Shown here piece by piece: positions 20,642 to 32,894 of a stretch of 64,000 nt of DNA. The notes beneath the pieces are model-generated. The model saw only the letters and a program-made list of their open reading frames with translations, was not told where the DNA came from and ran no database searches. The stretch spans positions 101,361 through 165,360 of the forward strand of contig JAUCBJ010001416.1 in the NCBI GenBank assembly GCA_032718475.1, in the 5' to 3' direction. The position numbers and the translations under genes are program-made. The stretch's first letter is position 1; every line of letters begins with the position of its first letter. The stretch comes from Nemertoderma westbladi (Eukaryota; Xenacoelomorpha; Nemertodermatida; Nemertodermatidae).

Positions 20642-20678
20642 CTTTATTGCTTACTGCAATAAAGTCAATAACTGTTAT
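20642..20678. promoter_or_regulatory. Paired hairpins where a primer-binding site is expected
   Basis: Directly inside the 5' LTR is the perfect palindrome ATAACTGTTAT (20668-20678). Next to it, CTTTATTGC (20642-20650) and GCAATAAAG (20656-20664) form a 9-bp stem with a 5-base loop. No TGG-initiated stretch complementary to a tRNA 3' end was seen here. Confidence 0.55.
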
Positions 20679-21951
20679 TGTACGCGCTTTTGAAGACCTT
20701 TAGCAGTTTAACCTGCCAAAATTTATATGTCTTTTGGTTTACAAATAGACTTTAGAAGTTGACAAATATTTAATACCAATAAACACAACATTAGCAGAAG
20801 CCAGCCTAGTGCGCGTCCATTCACCCGCTGGATATACCCGGGAGACTGGATTCTGAGGGCTTAGATTATTATTGCAGTGTAAGCTTACTGTATTATTCGA
20901 TTGATCGTTAATAAAGAATTTCTGACTAATATTATTCACTTTCGGGAAATATTAACAGTTCCTTTAGGACGTGGCGCTCTATCTAGGTAAACAGAGATAT
21001 GACTTATACTAATCACAACGGCAAGTCGGTAAGGCTTATGATTCACGTATGAGGCGCATTCTTTAGGAAATGCTTAGTTATCAGTCACAATCATGCACAC
21101 TACCGGTAACACACAATACTGCTCACTAATTTGCCGACCGTCAATGAATTTTATCATATATAAAGCGAACAGCAATTGACTCATGTAGTGCTTATGAAAT
21201 AGCATTAAATTCACTACAAACAACAACAATATAAGTCGCAATCGCTATATATAACCCGTCTCTCTAACCTGTAGTGTATCAAGAAAATTGGGAAATTTGG
21301 GTTCTTTATAAATGTTCTCCAAATAATATTCAACCAACTAGATAGAAAAACACAACAGTAAAGCATTAAGACGGTAGGTTAAGATATGATATGTTATGAA
21401 TTGAACTGATATGAACCGATATGTGATATGATATGTTAAGATAACAGTTATACGCTCTATAATTTAAGCCTACTAATGTTTCTTCTAAAGTATGAAAACG
21501 AGTTGACTCTAGAGCCGATGTTCCTGGCCTAGATAGAAACAACACAACAGTATCAAGAAAAAACAGTAAGACTGAACACTCCTAGTATCATCGGCCGAAT
21601 ATCTCCACATCGACAGAAAAAATCGCTCTGATTGGCTTAAGCTAAACAAAGAACCATGTGTCCAATGGCCGTTTCCATGTCAGCAACCAGCTGTTAGATG
21701 TCGCAATCTGAATCATCAAGGCTAAGCTGTGTAAGGGTATTTGGTGCATTGCGGGTTTTTTGCCTTACCATGCCCTCCAAAGCACGTATATAGAAGAATG
21801 ACTTTTATGTCCGTTAAAACACCTATAACGGTACCTTGCGGGCGAGGGGGACATATATATAGTTAGAGAGCCTTTTAGAGTATTCCAGCGCCTGGGGGGA
21901 AACTGGATTGCGAAGCAAAAGGGCCAGTTATATCCCACAGAAGCTTTTACA
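20679..21951 (-). repeat. 5' LTR of the BEL/Pao element
   Basis: 1273 bp, matching the left LTR almost base for base. On the minus strand it is upstream of the coding region and should hold the promoter. A TATATATA run at about 21854 is one possible core element, but this is inference. Confidence 0.95.
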
Positions 21952-21956
21952 GGGGC

Positions 21957-23361
21957 TATGTTTAATCAAGTCTTATCAATGTCAACCAGTCGAGATGTAC
22001 TGTAGAATCATCTTTAACATTCTCAATATCAGCAAACCTGGATTCCATCTCTAATCTTAATGTGCAAATGAGAATACATCTGATTGCGAATGAGATTAAT
22101 TATTTGAAGCGGATAACAACAATTGCAATTCAACAACTTCCTATTACAGGTCATCTTTATCTTTTTCCAGCTTGGCAATATAGACGGCCTACCAGCGCAA
22201 ACATCACAGATAAAACCGTTTGAGTAGATGTTGTTGTCCTCCTTAGCTATCTGAACTTCAAGCACTACAGTAAGTTTTTAGTTTATTAATTATTTACTAT
22301 TTATACTGTAATTACGTTTTATAATAAATTGTTCTGTACATTACATCTTTATCGATGAGTCGGACATTGTCACGCTCTCGGTAAAGCTGTACATGTACAT
22401 AGTGTAATTACGTTTTATATTGGTTTTAGGTTAGCGTAGTGTAATATTGTATTTGTAACCAAGTAACATAAAGGACCCCCTTGGAAATAAGCTGCAAAGC
22501 TTTAGGGGTAATCCTATATTGTTATGTTGGACAATACCTTTATACCGGTACATTGTTTGGTGTATTTGTTATTGTTTTTACATAATGTATAAATAAATAT
22601 ATCTATCTACTGCATAGGTTTACGGGGATCTGACCTACCGGATCGGTATTGATCTCCCCCCCCCCCCCCGCTTGGTGTTGGGCCCTTTAGAGTGGTGCAA
22701 TTTGTACTTTGTGCTATAAGGTGTTTTATATCTACTATATTTGGCTAATATACTAATTTAATTTTTTATTATCTATCTACTGCCTGTTTTTTTTAGTTGA
22801 CACTTTTTGAGCCAGTACCACTTAAGTGTATTTATTCTTACCAAGAATACCAACCCCATTAATTGACAAGCCATCTTAATATTTTTAGATTTTTAAATTT
22901 TAGATTTAGTAGTAGATTTTGAGTATATAGTGGATCTCTGTTTGTCGCGATTCATGATAAACTGCTGGATAGTATATCAAACAAGATCTCAAGTAATAAT
23001 TAATATCAAATAATACAAATTTCAATTGTAAGACGTAAGTATTGATTTCTAAAATGTTGTCCTGACCAAGCAGCCAAATAAATAGTATGTACCAGAATTA
23101 TACTGATACATTCATAGAGCAGTATTCTGATCTGGAATAATTCATATCCAGACATCATGTTTACGTACTTCCAGCTCCACTGTTGAGTTCAATCAATTTA
23201 TCTTAACACTTGGTTTATTAAACTGCAGGTGAACCGACAATAAACAATAAAGTTTGTAGGCAGAAGCTGATTACAAATCAGACTATCCCTGTAATGGGTT
23301 AGCAGTTAAATTTTTAATCAGCAGTGTAAAATTTTTGTAAAATGTCACAGTATAACTTTCT
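21957..23361. other. Spacer right of the retrotransposon
   Basis: No firm gene is present. A minus-strand frame at 22029-22265 contains FICDVCAGRP but matches nothing recognised. At about 22457-22612, CCCCTTGGAAATAAG ... ATAAATAAATATA resembles the 3' end of a CR1/Jockey-type LINE. A C-run occupies 22657-22669. Confidence 0.4.
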
Positions 23362-23610
23362 GAGACAGGGGGAGAGGGGGGGAACTGGACGCAAACCCGC
23401 CTTGGCGAATTAATATCCCGTCTCAATGTTAAATTCTCAATTTAGGGAAAGGAGCAGGTTACAGTGGCACGTTATTTTAACCAAAACAATAAACTACACA
23501 CAATAGAACAGGTTACAGTTTGATTTTTGAGAGTAATCAGCTGTTATTTGCGTCGAATTTCCCCTGGAGAGGGATGAATTTTTATTCCGTCCAGTTTCCC
23601 CCCCTATCTG
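23362..23610. mobile_element. Short inverted-repeat element with G/C-tract ends
   Basis: The ends are GAGACAGGGGG (left) and the complement of CAGATAGGGGG (right), with GAACTGGACGCAAA and TCCGTCCAGTTTCC just inside. The flanks AACTTTCT (23354-23361) and AACGTTCT (23611-23618) agree at 7 of 8 bases. The middle holds GGGAAAGGAGCAGGTTACAG and AACCAAAACAATAAAC, also found in other elements of the window. Confidence 0.75.
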
Positions 23611-23618
23611 AACGTTCT

Positions 23619-24551
23619 AGCAATTTTCTTCACTACTTCTGAACGAAATGAATTAAACATTAAAGAAAATTACCTCGGCCACCGCAAACTACTGTAGTAC
23701 AGTATGATGTATAATATTTTAATCATAGTCATAAAAAATAAAACAGCAAAAATTAATTGCAAATTAAATTATAGACCAACAGCCATTGAGAGTTTGTCGA
23801 AACTGGTAATAATTATTAATTATTCATAATAATATTATATAATCAAATCTATCTACACTACATATTCAATTTGCATTATTAGAAAACTTGGAATTGATAC
23901 GTGTGTGTATACTACATGTTATTCTTTAAAAGGGGTGCTTTAGAATTATAAACAATTGTTGATTACTTTTCTTGACACTTCTTAACAGCTGATGAACATA
24001 GTAAACGTTTAAAATACAGATATATAAAATGGTAAAATAACCCACTACCCATGAGTAAAATATCCTTGTAAACTGTCCTCAACACCACCGTTGTACTGAG
24101 TTGTATCAACGACTAAGCAATAATAATGGAAAGTAAGTTTAGAGTGACAAGTCTAATACACCATGTCATGTACTTAGTATAGGGACTTTAACCCCCCCCC
24201 CCCCCCCCTCCCCCCCAAAAAAAATTATAAAAATCTTCATGAATTCATTCTTTAGTTACAAGTGTCGCCACAATGTCACAAAAATGTGTCGCCAGTATTC
24301 ACCAGTCAGTCTTACTTAAGCTGTTACACATCTTTACATTCTTCATTATATAGGCCTAATATAATAGCTATTTAATTGCTTGCTTGCTTACAATAATGGT
24401 TTGCACCAAGCAAGCAAATTAAATCAACTTATAAATTATGAAGGGGGTGTTTTATATATTGGGGCGGGTACGGGGGCGGGGGCGGGGGCGGGGGGGGGGG
24501 GGCTTTGCTTTAGTGTATTAGTTATTTATTCTATATCTGTATATTATCGAC
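23619..24551. other. Spacer with simple-sequence runs
   Basis: No gene is recognised. A C-run (about 24191-24217) and a G-rich run (about 24462-24502) are the only clear structures. Confidence 0.4.
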
Positions 24552-24650
24552 CTGCTGCATTGCAGCTACGCCGGCTCATCCAGAAAATTGTGCCGCCACG
24601 ACGCCCATGACTTTCGCGAGATTATCCGCATCGCATCTTCAAGACCGGTG
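24552..24650 (-). pseudogene. 3'-terminal scrap of an RTE-like LINE
   Basis: On the complement this matches the 3' end of the LINE copies at 3740-4985 and 48455-50215. The order CTGCATTGCAGCT, GCCGGCT, AAATTGTGCCGCCAC, GATTATCCGCATC, CATCTTCAAGACC parallels 48458-48575. It is only about 100 bp and heavily diverged. Confidence 0.6.
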
Positions 24651-24724
24651 TTATATATAAGCAGTTAGTGGCGTAAATTGACCGCAATTGACAAAAGTCA
24701 TCTTCAGTGCAAATTTGTCGCATT

Positions 24725-24985
24725 TGAAATAAAGTTTTGTGGGGCGAACCACGCAGGAAAGGCGAGCATTAGCGCACAATTATAATTAGAAAATAGCGCA
24801 AAATTTCTTGTCCACCTGTTGTCTGTCTGTCTGTTATTAAAAATTCATTCGTAAATAACTTTTGAAAATTTTAACAATTTTCAACCAAATTTTGTATGGG
24901 CACAATAGAGAAAAAGTTACAATATTTTTTAAAGTTAAGGGCAAATACCTCTCGAACTTTTGACTCCAGATCAAATCGAACTTAT
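24725..24985. repeat. Dispersed repeat with GGGGCGAACCACG and TGTCTGTCTGT motifs
   Basis: A related segment lies in opposite orientation at about 41700-41910, ending GGCTCGCCCCACAG. Both combine a GGGGCGA/TCGCCCC end with ACTTTTGAAAATTT-type sequence. The class is unknown. Confidence 0.4.
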
Positions 24986-25893
24986 TTTTAAGAAAGTCAT
25001 GGTCTGTCCAGTGCTTATTTAATCGTTGATGTTAGCAATATAAAACAATCTATAAATAATAAATAGATTCCATGAGAATGTTAACAATTAAATATGCCTT
25101 TTTATTTGTATTCGATGATAAATATTTTTCATTTTTTTTCCCTCTTGAATACGGGCAACAAATAATTAATACCCAACAGCAACATGTACCGGAACCGGAC
25201 ACCTAAGAAAACAACAATAATAACTTCAACAACAAAAACCATGGCGACGGCAGATTCATTGAAATTATTACCAACAATGATAAATATTGGTGAATGAAAC
25301 TTTCGATAAAAAATATATCAAAATTACATGAGGGTTGCACGCACCAAAGAACACACAAGTAACACTAACTAAAACACAAAGCCAAAATAAACAACTGTAT
25401 TAACCAAAGCCTCGACGGAATGCCAACTAGACAATGAATAACCGCCAACTTAAGTACAAATATATAATATCTTGGAATCAGGGGGAAAGTAATTATTAAT
25501 GAATTACAACATCCTCATAAAATAATATGGTTTTAATAAAAAATACATTCTGTTATACAATAAATCCATTTACATATTTTTTTTCACTACCTCCCAAAAT
25601 CCAATGTGACGCTTTTCCAGAATAATTCAATCTCTATTCCAGAATAACGGCTACTATTGATAATATTGAGTACTGACTTCCTACTCTAGTGCAATATAGA
25701 ACTTTATTAGAAAACAGGTATAGAATATACACCAGGACCCGTAATATAGTGTAAAATTTTTCTACAAATCTTTAATCATATTGTTTGAAATTTGAAACAC
25801 AACTAGTTCAACTCACCGTGGTTGTTACCATGAAGCCGGAATTTTCGATTTTGCCTTTAAATTTGTTGATAATCCTTTTGAAAAGGTGTCTTT
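24986..25893. other. AT-rich spacer
   Basis: No coding or repeat structure was recognised. Confidence 0.4.
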
Positions 25894-26778
25894 TGCGAAA
25901 TTGCACCATCCATATCGTCACCATTCATCACATTAGTCGTAATTTTTCATATCAATATAAAGCTTGCGTTCCAAGGATTCCAAATATGTAACAATATCTG
26001 AATTTCGTTAAGAAACAGCTGAGATATAGGCGTTCAAAGATTGCAAGAATTATTGTTCGCTGCAGGCCATTTATTCTATTTAATAACTACACAAAATTCT
26101 AGAACGTGTTATTTATTTTATGAGTTGGTAGGCGACAGCGGTATGCCTATCCAATATATATATTGCGGAGAAAATCATACATAAGAAATAATTATTAAAT
26201 ATAATCCAAACCAATGAAACTAAATCAATTAGCACAATAAATAATTAGTAAGGACGCCAGACAATAACATTTCACCAAAGTTCCACTCAACAGTTTCTCC
26301 ACCGCCGTTCCCCGTTCGTTCCACCAATCGCCACGCCTCGTTGGCCCCGCCCCAATCACTGGCGCCTCCAGTCGAGGGGGTAGTCTACCCTGTGGCGGGA
26401 GTGGCAGTGGGCGCAACTGCGGCGGAAGGTGTCGTAGCCGCCCACTCGTCGACGGCACAGTCCTCACCGAATCCCGCAGTCGGTTGGGTCTTCATATCGG
26501 CGTGGTTCCCCTCAATCCGGAGCCGTCCCCGAATCCGAGTCGTTAGCTATTTATACATTGTTATACATTTGTTCCAGAACATTGGGTATTAATTATATAG
26601 AATAAATGGCCTCCACAGAACAATTAATAATTCTTGCAATCTTTTAACGCCTATATCTCAGCTGTTTCTCAACGAAATTTAGACATTGTTACATATTTGG
26701 AATCCTTGCAACGCAAGCTTTTTAATGATATGAAAAATTGCGACTAATATGAAGAATGGCGACGATACGGAATCGCCG
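25894..26778. repeat. Large inverted repeat (foldback structure)
   Basis: The left arm (about 25894-26087) and right arm (about 26595-26778) are inverted copies. Shared words include CAGCTGAGATATAGGCGTT, AATCCTTGGAACGCAAGCTT-type sequence and CCATTC-TCA-ATTAGTCG. The loop contains a GC-rich block (26280-26540). The stretch 26010-26150 recurs at 56641-56775, so this is a dispersed family. No target duplication was identified. Confidence 0.7.
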
Positions 26779-27172
26779 AATTCTGAGAACAAATACTTAA
26801 GTGATGTTGTTATGTTACCGGTATATTAAGATTAGGCCTTTTGCAAATAACAATAAGTTCAAATACTGACGATATATTAAATAACATTAATCAATTAAAA
26901 TAAACAAGTAATAACACCGGTACACCAATACCCACAGACAATGAAAAAATATATTATTAGCTCAACATTGTTTCTATGTATTGAACTGATAGACTATTAA
27001 TTCTTCCTACAGTTACAGCGACCTGCACGCACGCACAGACTATAGGAGCTATATTGGTATAATTTATTAATAATAACGTTTAATTATTACTAAAAAAAAT
27101 ACATTTTTTACATTGCAATTTAATATATTTAGTGTTACTTATGGATCGGATATCCTGTAAACTTTTTCGAAT

Positions 27173-27735
27173 GCCCGGCCGGATATTAAACCCTACCGGA
27201 TATCCGGCCGGATATTAAAACCTACCGGATATCCGGCCGGATGTTAAATCCTACCGGATATCTGGCCGGATATTAAATCCTACCGGATATCTGGCCGGAT
27301 ATTAAATCCTAGCGGATATCCGGCCGGATATTAAATCCCACCGGAATTCCGGCCGGATATTAAACCCTACCGGATATCCGGCCGGATATTATACCCTACC
27401 AGATATTAAATCCTACCGGATATCCGGTCGGATATTAAATCCTACCGGATATCCGGCCAGGATATTAAATCCTACCGGATATCCGGCCGGATATTAAACC
27501 CTACCGGATATCCGGCCGGATATTATACCCTACCGGATATTAAATCCTACCGGATATCCGGCCGGATATTAAATCCTACCAGATATCCAGCCGGATATTA
27601 AATCCTACCGGATATCCGGCCAGGATATTAAACCCTACCGGATATCCGGCCGGATATTATACCCTACCGGATATTAAATCCTACAGGATATCCGGCCAGG
27701 ATATTAAACCCTACCGGATATCCGATGCACCCCTA
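27173..27735. repeat. 29-bp satellite array with a hAT-like right end
   Basis: About 18 units of CCGGATATCCGGCCGGATAT plus TAAATCCTA, some truncated, fill this stretch. The right side ends GGATATCCGATGCACCCCTA. Its complement starts TAGGGGTGCA, a common form of hAT terminal repeat. A left ATCGGATATCC at about 27145 could be the partner, but no matching duplication was found. Confidence 0.8.
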
Positions 27736-27912
27736 ATGAGAACCATAATGTTACTTTAATTTACATAAAGATGTGAAACTATTAAAATAAAAATAAAAAA
27801 GGAAATGTAAGTGTTTATAGCGGTTCTTACAATCTTTACAGCGTGCAGAGCAGCACAAAATAATATGACGAGTGTACAAAAACTCTATAAATCGCCATAT
27901 ATTTGTGTTTAA

Positions 27913-27918
27913 TTTATT
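27913..27918 (-). terminator. Polyadenylation signal of TMED2
   Basis: AATAAA on the minus strand, about 25 bases past the TMED2 stop codon. The short spacing is unusual but acceptable. Confidence 0.5.
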
Positions 27919-27942
27919 ATTCTAACCAAAAACACAGGAATA

Positions 27943-28996
27943 TTAAACAACCCTCCGAACCTCGAAGAATCGCTTAAGATAGTAGATCTGTCCGAGAGTC
28001 ATACAGACGAGGACGACGGCCTCGAAGAATGCCCAGAGTACGACGCGACTGTTGGTGTTGTCGTTAATGGAACGGTGTATACGCTCTCGCACCTCCATGT
28101 ACTCCTGCTCGTGTTTAACCGAAGTCAACGATGACGACAACTCCTGTATCATGTCCTCGAGTTTATTCTGACTCTCAGCATCCTCACCTTCCTGGCGTTG
28201 CGCGATCAGCCGCTCCCCTTTATCCATAGAGAACATGACGACCTTTGGTGTTCGCGTGGACATTCCGTTGCTGAAACAGTAGCGATAAATCCCGTCGGAC
28301 TGAGCTGCGAACGTGTACTTCCCGTTGGATTCACGCTCCCCCTTAAATGTGTTAATAAATATATGAGAGAATAGTGAGAAAATTCCCTAGGTATTTAATT
28401 GTTTTGTAATAGGTATGTAATTAACTCGGAAATATAGGGTTAAAAAAACACCCCGCAGCAACTCAAACATTCTTGTAGATGATAAAAATTGTTTTACCAA
28501 GAAAATGGGAATTTAAATAAGATTGCGACAGAAACTTTAAGTTCTTATATTGTCTAGGCCTACTCATTACACATTATTCGTCTCACCCTCACCAAACAAG
28601 AACAAAGCAATCTTCCATCTTATTATATTTTATATAATGGATGCATTGGCATCCATGAAAAGACTAGATTTAAATAATGCTTTAAAATTTAACACAAGTA
28701 TGCAGGAGTAAGGCCTACTGATAGGGGTACCGGCTGACCGGTATACTAATAGGCAGATATCTGGATGTAGGAACCTTGTATATAATCGCGCCGTCCGGTC
28801 CTGTAATCTTCACATCGATGTCCAGGAAACCGCCCTGTGAGACCTCGAACATTAGACCCATCTTGGTTCCCCTGGAGACCTGATCGAAGAAGCACTGTTC
28901 ATCCTGGGCGTCAATGTCGATAAAATATGCGGAGGTTAACGGGAAAATAACCAAACAGAGAAAGGAGGGAACAACAATAAAGTTGTTCATCTTCAC
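27943..28996 (-). CDS. TMED2: TMED2, p24-beta cargo receptor (two coding exons)
   Basis: Coding exons are complement(28775..28996) and complement(27943..28341), giving 206 residues against about 201 in vertebrate TMED2. The intron has GT at 28774-28773 and AG at 28343-28342, phase 0, and splits IYK from [11 protein letters not shown] exactly where the family sequence continues. Domains: signal peptide (1 to about 23), GOLD domain starting [14 protein letters not shown], a coiled coil ([13 protein letters not shown]), a transmembrane helix near the C-terminus, and a cytosolic tail [12 protein letters not shown] carrying the FF motif bound by COPII/COPI coats. p24 proteins cycle between ER and Golgi as cargo receptors. 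[13 protein letters not shown] and [11 protein letters not shown] are near-invariant family signatures. Confidence 0.95.
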
Positions 28997-29640
28997 CTGT
29001 CACTTCCTGTCTATAACTCTGTAAGTCTCTACTCTACGGTAGCGGTCAAGTTCTACCGGTGCCGGTACACTCGCTAATATTTTATATTTTTTATTTAATA
29101 ATTTCTTTAATCGAACCAGCACGGCATCTGTCAGTCGTTGGACAGGTCAGCAGGTGGAAGTGGTGCGGTTGCGGTACTGTATGCAGGTTGGGAGGGCGTA
29201 CGGCAGTTCGGTTAAATTAAACAGTTAAACCAGTAAACTGGTAAACGACATGTACTGACCTGACTGACTGACGTACAGCTACAGACTGACTGACGTACAA
29301 CAGACTGACTGACGTACAGAGACAGACTGACCGACGTACAGACTGACTGACGTACAATTTAAGGCTAGGATGCAGGAAGGCTAAAACGTCTGTCCTTATA
29401 GTTATATGATCTGATCTGACGGGATCTGTCACCCGATCTGACACTTGTTCCACCTTAGTGTTGTGGTTTATACTATCTGACTATATATATACTATACTAT
29501 TTATATAAAACCAAAACGGAGACTCAGGATAAAACACGGACATACAGTAGGCCTATAATAATATTTACCTAACTGTCTGTTAGGTAAATAGCCAATAGGG
29601 GATCAGGTTGCCATGTTACGTATCAGTATCATCATATGTC
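28997..29640. other. TMED2 upstream region and simple sequence
   Basis: The TMED2 promoter should lie just above 28996. From about 29220 to 29360 the sequence is dominated by GACTGACTGACGTACAG microsatellite. No other gene is recognised. Confidence 0.5.
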
Positions 29641-29812
29641 ATATTGAGGGAAAGGAGCAGGTTACAGAGGCAAGCTTTTCTAACCAAAACAATAAACGAT
29701 TTTGTTACCTACTGACCTACCTCCTACATACCAATCTGTCAATTGAGGGAAAGGAGAACGTTCCCGAGTCGCAACCGAGGCTGTTTTTCTAACCAAAACA
29801 ATAAACAACCAT
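29641..29812. repeat. Two tandem copies of the shared MITE core
   Basis: GAGGGAAAGGAGCAGGTTAC with TTTCTAACCAAAACAATAAAC lies at 29645-29698, and a degenerate second copy at 29743-29808. The same core lies inside elements at 8317-8630, 23362-23610, 56005-56286 and 58206-58384. No terminal repeats were found around this pair. Confidence 0.7.
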
Positions 29813-30597
29813 CCGGCCACTTCCCCTATTGAAAAGTTTTACATGTACGCCGAACACGTTCGGCGCAGCACTAGAACTTGCGCCGGGAGCTGGCGCAGAA
29901 ATTTGCTACGCCGGGTAATGAGCCGGAAGGGTCGGCGCAGAGATGTGCTACGCCGGCGTAGCCGGCGGAGCACTGACAATGATAGAGATGCTGCGCTCGG
30001 CGCAGCAGGCGTCGAAATATTCCCGGCGTCGTCGCTGCCAAATTGACCAGGCGCCGGAGCAGGAATCAGCCCAGCACACCCGGCGTACATATTTGCCTGG
30101 CGCAGAAATCAGCCGAACCTAGCACCAGGCAGACAGTGAGACTGATACAGCATGACAACAGACATGCGTTCATCAGACCATCCACCATCAGCAGAGCAAC
30201 ACAATAAAACCAACTGGCCATGCAGGAGGCAGAATGGAAACTCACACTGGCTGACTGCAACTGGTCATTTATTTACGTATTTAGCCTTATGCTGTTATGA
30301 AGTAGGCAGGTCAGCAGGTAGGCTATCACAGTTCCAGCTATCAGCTGATCAGTCATCATTGCTAATGGTTAGTCAGTTTATTTATTTACATATTGCTGTG
30401 CTGTATTGTATAAGCTATATTTATATTATATTATATTATTTGGATGGAGACACCGCTGTCATAGAAGCGTATAAATAAAACTGCACATAATAAAACAGGA
30501 TAAAGTTGAACAGTGAATAAAACAAAACGACTTATACTATGGCAATGGCACTATTGATAATGAAGCAATTTATTACTGACACACAGGCCTTACAGGC

Positions 30598-31440
30598 TGA
30601 TCTAGACGCTAGTGGAATGTTGTAACCATTGGAAATTGCAGTTCAGCAGTTCAATGACTCCAAGTGCAAGGTAATGCATCTAGGTTCTAGAAATCCCCAA
30701 GCAACTTTTTACACAATGAATGGACGGACACTTTTATTGGCAACCGAGGAACGTGATTTGGGAATTACATTTACACCAAACTTGTCCTTCACAACTCACT
30801 GCACAAAGACTGCAGCCCGTGCCATATGCGAGTTGTCCATTTAATACGAAGAACCTTTACATATTTGGAAGCTCCGATGTTTACCCTCTGACGCTGGACG
30901 CTCTGACCCTGTTATACAAATCCCTTGTTCGGCCTCTCCTTGAATACGAATCGTCTTGAACAAGTACAACCCCGTGCCACAGTTGTCATATGAAAACTGA
31001 CTACGTGCATTCAAACTACCGAAATTAATATATCGCCGTGTACTAGCCGACCTTATAACAACATAAAAGTTTATCCACGGGATTGACAATATTGAGCGAA
31101 GTAATTTCTTCCAGTTTCGTTCTGAACTCGACCAATACTCAACACGAGGCTCTTTCTTGGCGCTGTACAAAGTTCGAACTATAGGATAGAACTATTCAAA
31201 GGAGATGCAACAACTTTGCAGACAGCGTTGTAAACATTTGGAGTCCTTTACCATTACCGGAAAGTGTTGTTAATGCACGTAATACCCTTGGTACTCCATG
31301 ATTGAGCATATTCAAAAATAGACTAGACTGCGAAATGTCCCTTAAAATGAATATATAGTGATACTCCTGTGCGCCAAGTGGCAGTAGCGAAAGCAACATC
31401 TTTCGGATACAACGATTTCTTTATTAAAATCTACATAGCT
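30598..31440 (+). pseudogene. CR1/Jockey-like LINE fragment, frameshifted
   Basis: The first frame reads FNDSKCKVMHLGSRNPQ followed by ERDLGITFTPNLSF, the well-known segment just after the RT palm in CR1/Jockey elements. A shifted frame then gives LYKSLVRPLLEYES, and further shifts give LPKLIYRRVLADLI, FIHGI and TRGSFLALYK. Several stops and shifts make it inactive. It lies inside the 29823-33150 element. Confidence 0.85.
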
Positions 31441-32890
31441 ACATAGCTTATTATTTTCATTTTTTTCAATCCCAAAAAATATTTTTTTGTATGTTAAATT
31501 TTAAAATAGTGTTATTTTATGTTTAATTGTTATCCTATCTTTTGTAGTTACTTTACTTTGCACGTTTTATTTCAGCAGTAATATTTTACCTGTATCTATG
31601 CGACATACCTACGGTACCAAATTTATGTTACGTATAACTACGTATTTTTGTGTTGTTTGTATCCTATAGAGTATTGTAAACTTGTCCCTTATTAATATGT
31701 TTGCCTTTAGTACTGTACAGTATGTTGTTGAAGCCTTTAACCTAATGCTTTGCCGGATTTTAATTTAATTTTACTGTAATTTCATTTTTTTTAATAATTA
31801 ACATGCACCAACTGTAAGTACTGTAAATAAACTATAATTTTAATTATTTTACTAATTTTACCTGAATACCATTATCCGTATTTTTCTTACAATAGTATAT
31901 ACGCTTATTAGCGTACTTTGCCAGATATGTGTTCATTTTATATTAATCTACTGTACGTGTACGTACATGTGCAAATATTAATATTTTATTGTTATTCTGG
32001 CGATATTAATAAACATAACATACAGCTAGTCATTATTCATTCAGACATACCGTATCTGTAGCAGACGTATACCGGACCACAGTACGTAGTATGTTATGTA
32101 GTAAAGTAGAACGTAGTACATAAATACAAGGACTAGGCCTACTGAAGTAGTCTTTAATATTCTTTCTATAATTCATATTGTAAAATTTGAGTAATTTCAA
32201 AAAATGTACACTTTACTTGACAACAAAAATTTACATGCAGTGTTTCTTAAGTAGTTGTTTCGTAATGTTACACTTTTGGAATAAAACAATGCAACTACTG
32301 TATATACTTTTTGCTGAATTATTGCAGGAGTTAAAAGTATCACATTGTCCTAATCCAAATCAACTTGAGAGACAAAGAGCAACGTTTATTTATTTATTTT
32401 TCAGATACATCGCCAACACTTTCTTCTTTATGCTCATATTAAGTATACCGTAAAAAACTCTTAACCCAGTGGCCCCCTACTGTAAGAAATGTACATACGC
32501 CAAATGTCAATATGTGCGCCGCCTCGTCGGATTCCGAGTGGCCCACACCCGCTCAGGTGTGCCCACTGCGGATCTTCCGTAGTAAACCAATTTGGTCAGT
32601 TCAAATCCAAACATTCACTGGAGATCACCAAATGGGGCGCTATGTGAAGTACCGTGCAGACACGATGATACGATATCATGCAGTATTTAAATGAATACAT
32701 GTCTCTTGTAGGTACCATCAACTAAGACAGGGGAGGGGGGCGGGGCATATGTTTCATTACATACATATTTCATTCATTACATACGGTATACTATATGCAG
32801 GTGAAGTATTACTGTATTATAGATAACAGAATATACTAAAGGTACTGTACAGTATGTATCAGGGAGATTTTTATGTTTTATACCAGTCAG
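31441..32890. other. AT-rich interior of the 3.3-kb element
   Basis: No gene is recognised. A short frame at 32512-32694 and others lack similarity or codon structure. Confidence 0.4.
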
Positions 32891-32894
32891 CCCG

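Larger units (their letters stand above)
18442..20678 (-). other. Long untranslated leader of the BEL/Pao element
   Basis: About 2.2 kb lies between the 5' LTR and the Gag start without a long frame. It carries three separate tandem duplications (listed separately) and two hairpins next to the LTR. ACCGGTA words, common in the host spacers, are frequent here, so part of it may derive from host sequence. Confidence 0.7.
9132..21951 (-). mobile_element. Complete BEL/Pao LTR retrotransposon with abnormal integrase
   Basis: It has two long direct repeats (9132-10405 and 20679-21951), TG...CA ends and an exact 5-bp target duplication GGGGC at 9127-9131 and 21952-21956. Coding runs on the minus strand: a long 5' leader (18442-20678), Gag-protease (14485-18441) and Pol (10484-14497), with a purine-rich tract just before the 3' LTR. 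The DUF1759-type Gag core, the Cys/His knuckle array, the DSG protease, the YMDD reverse transcriptase and the RNase H assign it to BEL/Pao. By eye the LTRs differ at about six positions, so insertion is recent. The integrase catalytic core is absent (see Pol). Confidence 0.95.

Noticed and set aside
22029-22265. Minus-strand frame with FICDVCAGRP
   Set aside because: A single CxxC is too weak; no second zinc ligand pair and no clear splice sites.
30841-31170. 109-codon minus-strand frame
   Set aside because: Antisense of the decayed CR1/Jockey-like LINE.
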